This document shows positions 5,275-6,719 of a DNA stretch of 6,719 nt, in pieces. The notes below the pieces were generated by a model that ran no database searches, had not been told where the DNA came from, and saw only the letters and a program-made list of their open reading frames with translations. Origin of the DNA: Desulfobulbus sp. (GTDB lineage Bacteria; Desulfobacterota; Desulfobulbia; Desulfobulbales; Desulfobulbaceae); contig JAUVLX010000195.1 of NCBI GenBank assembly GCA_030600525.1, forward strand, positions 1 through 6,719. Reading direction: 5' to 3'. The first letter of the stretch is position 1, and each line of letters opens with the position of its first letter. The position numbers and the translations under genes were made by a program.

Positions 5275-6588
5275 GTTTTCTTCGGCAAAGGTTGCGGAGG
5301 TGAGGTCCCAGCAGGTGACAATGCCATTTCTCCACTTGGCAAGTTGTACACCCCCGTCCTGCGAAACAACAATGGCTATGACATTATGGAGTGCGTTGCA
5401 GAGATGATAGACTGAGCGATGCCTTGAGCCTGCGCCCTCTATTTTTTCAAGGGTGACTACCTTGCCCTCAATATCGTTTGCTATGGCAATTTCAGTTAAC
5501 TGATCCAGGGGGCCTACGATCATACCGCCAAAACCAATTGCTCCGTTCCTGGTTACCACTACTGCCCCGTCAACAGCAGCAAGACTTGCCACAAACTGTG
5601 CCTGTTCGTAGATGGCCTCTTCCAGATCATAGGTGGTTTCGTTTTTGAGGGCAACATAATCCTCCCAGGTTATCAGCCGGTCTGGGTCGTTGCTGTCGCC
5701 AAGCAGGGTCGAAACTGCTTCTATGGTTTTGAGAAAAAGGTACTTCTGGCGTTCCTGAGCCTTGTCTTCGACAAAACGATACTTCAGGAGAATGTGTTCG
5801 TCATCCGCAATGCCAGCCGGATTGTCTTCGGGGAAAATGAGAAAGGTGCCACCATGTTTGGCAATGCGGGTGACGCTTATGATGCGTTTAAGCAACTGGC
5901 CCTGCAGGTTTTCAATGAATTCCTCTTCGATCCTTGCTGCCGGTATCTGTGACTGGGAACGGAAAAAATGGTGGGTAGCCAACAGCTCTTCCCGAGCTTC
6001 TGCAAAAAGTTTTCTCATCCACAGTGCCTGGAATACGTTTGCAGAGGAATCAATAATTTTCCCGGCGCTGAGGACTGCCAGGGTTTTGATGCCGCAGCAA
6101 ACCGTTAACATGCCTGGCCCGTTAATATGTACCACAAGAGAATTGGGCAGGCGGTTTGATTGTTGGGCACCTCCCTGCTCGTTCTGCAACCAACGCGCGC
6201 CTGAATTGATAACGCCCCAGATGTGTAGATCCCCTTGGGCCGTATATTCAACTCCAACCAGTGAGCGCTCAAAATCAACGGCAGGTGACAGGCGGCGGAG
6301 TTCGTATTCGTTAAATGGTCTGGAGGTGGCAAAAATAAGGCGTTGAAACCCAAGAGGCGGTCCTTTTGCAGCAGGAAAGGTCTCTGGAGCAATGATAATG
6401 AGCCGTATGCTGACTGGTCGGTTTTCCTCACGCATCATGCTGACCTGATAACAGGTCGACAGCATCTCTTCCATCACCTTAATATCTGGTACCATTTCAG
6501 GCAGGGTCTTGGCGACGTTGCCCTCCTGATGCAAGGTTTCCCATTTGTTAATGATAAGGGGTACGAGTTCTGATGGATAGACATGCAT
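5272..6588 (-). CDS. Predicted diadenylate cyclase (c-di-AMP synthase): N-terminal sensor-like region plus C-terminal DisA_N/DAC domain
   Basis: This 438-residue soluble protein ends in a DAC domain (about 325-430). The catalytic motifs are visible: DGA at 340-342 in AAVDGAVVV, a glycine-rich stretch IGFGGMI, GAGSRHRS with RHR at 389-391, and VVSQDGGV at 407-414. The domain would join two ATP molecules into c-di-AMP as a homodimer or oligomer. The first 320 residues have no membrane helix and no match I can name from motifs. Having a large N-terminal region before a C-terminal DAC domain resembles the architecture called DACNV (a probable sensor domain), but that is from memory. The start is ATG 6588; no SD is evident and no ATG, GTG or TTG lies upstream before the in-frame stop at 6670. 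The gene follows an MscS-like gene by 35 bases on the same strand. Its stop codon coincides with the border of the palindromic element, and the reading frame shows no sign of truncation of the DAC core. Confidence 0.88.
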   Translation of the reverse strand: MHVYPSELVPLIINKWETLHQEGNVAKTLPEMVPDIKVMEEMLSTCYQVSMMREENRPVSIRLIIIAPETFPAAKGPPLGFQRLIFATSRPFNEYELRRLSPAVDFERSLVGVEYTAQGDLHIWGVINSGARWLQNEQGGAQQSNRLPNSLVVHINGPGMLTVCCGIKTLAVLSAGKIIDSSANVFQALWMRKLFAEAREELLATHHFFRSQSQIPAARIEEEFIENLQGQLLKRIISVTRIAKHGGTFLIFPEDNPAGIADDEHILLKYRFVEDKAQERQKYLFLKTIEAVSTLLGDSNDPDRLITWEDYVALKNETTYDLEEAIYEQAQFVASLAAVDGAVVVTRNGAIGFGGMIVGPLDQLTEIAIANDIEGKVVTLEKIEGAGSRHRSVYHLCNALHNVIAIVVSQDGGVQLAKWRNGIVTCWDLTSATFAEEN

Positions 6589-6623
6589 GGCTGGTTTCAG
6601 GGTTAAGGGAGTGTTGTGTTGGG

Positions 6624-6719
6624 TTAGGAAATGGCCTCTTTTGCTGCCTGGTTCTGTGACTGCGGTTTGTTATTGCCAGCCTGATGGAGCGTGAGCTGGG
6701 GAAAGGGGATCTCCCATTT
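6624..6719 (-). CDS. C-terminal end of an MscS-family mechanosensitive channel (5' part outside window)
   Basis: Thirty-one codons read from the window edge to TAA 6624-6626. They begin KWEIPFPQLTLH, which matches the hallmark end of the MscS beta/alpha domain (I-E-I-P-F-P-Q-R-T-L/V-H). A hydrophilic Gln/Asn/Ala-rich tail of about 20 residues follows. MscS channels are inner-membrane heptamers that open when turgor stretches the membrane and release solutes after hypo-osmotic shock. Only the last residues can be seen, so length, number of membrane helices and any extra domains are unknown. The gene lies 35 bases upstream of the diadenylate cyclase gene on the same strand, so co-transcription is likely. 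Confidence 0.7.
   Translation of the reverse strand, partial: KWEIPFPQLTLHQAGNNKPQSQNQAAKEAIS

Noticed and set aside
5233..5415. 60-codon plus-strand frame covering the palindromic element end and the cyclase 3' end
   Set aside because: It is antisense to the DAC domain and spans the border of the repeat; shadow frame.

Overview
The window looks like chromosomal DNA of a Gram-negative bacterium. The best guess is a sulfate- or sulfur-metabolising member of the Desulfobacterota (Desulfobulbales-like). That is inferred from the style of the proteins, especially the hybrid histidine kinase with a C-terminal receiver, and from moderate GC content. No rRNA, tRNA or marker gene fixes the taxon.

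Layout, left to right. (1) Positions 1-777, plus strand: the 3' part of a hybrid sensor histidine kinase (ATPase domain plus receiver). (2) Positions 774-1093, plus strand: an unannotated small reading frame that overlaps the kinase stop codon. It starts with a hydrophobic membrane-type segment, meets a T7 run containing the classic -1 slippery heptamer T TTT TTA, and continues in the -1 frame into a cysteine-rich tail. It may be a programmed frameshift, a broken gene or a sequencing indel. (3) Positions 1226-2416, plus strand: a Bcr/CflA-type MFS drug exporter with a TTG start. (4) Positions 2445-4849, minus strand: a compact ABC import operon of the nitrate/sulfonate/taurine/thiamine-precursor type, in the order binding protein, ATPase, permease. 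(5) Positions 4850-5271: a non-coding stretch with a 240-base leader, a hairpin or dyad region, and a 179-base palindromic MITE-like element flanked by TTA repeats. (6) Positions 5272-6588, minus strand: a predicted c-di-AMP synthase, with a large N-terminal sensor-like region and a C-terminal DisA_N/DAC domain carrying DGA and RHR motifs. (7) Positions 6624-6719, minus strand: the last 31 codons of what looks like an MscS-family mechanosensitive channel.

How they may work together. The MscS tail and the c-di-AMP synthase lie 35 bases apart on the same strand and are probably co-transcribed. They fit a turgor or osmotic-stress theme, since c-di-AMP controls potassium and osmolyte balance in many bacteria. 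The three ABC genes overlap or nearly touch and should form one transporter. The kinase and the small frameshifted ORF are translationally coupled by a 4-base overlap. The MFS gene is probably a separate unit that converges on the ABC operon. The two observations most worth a second look are the slippery small ORF after the kinase and the palindromic element sitting exactly at the stop codon of the cyclase gene.
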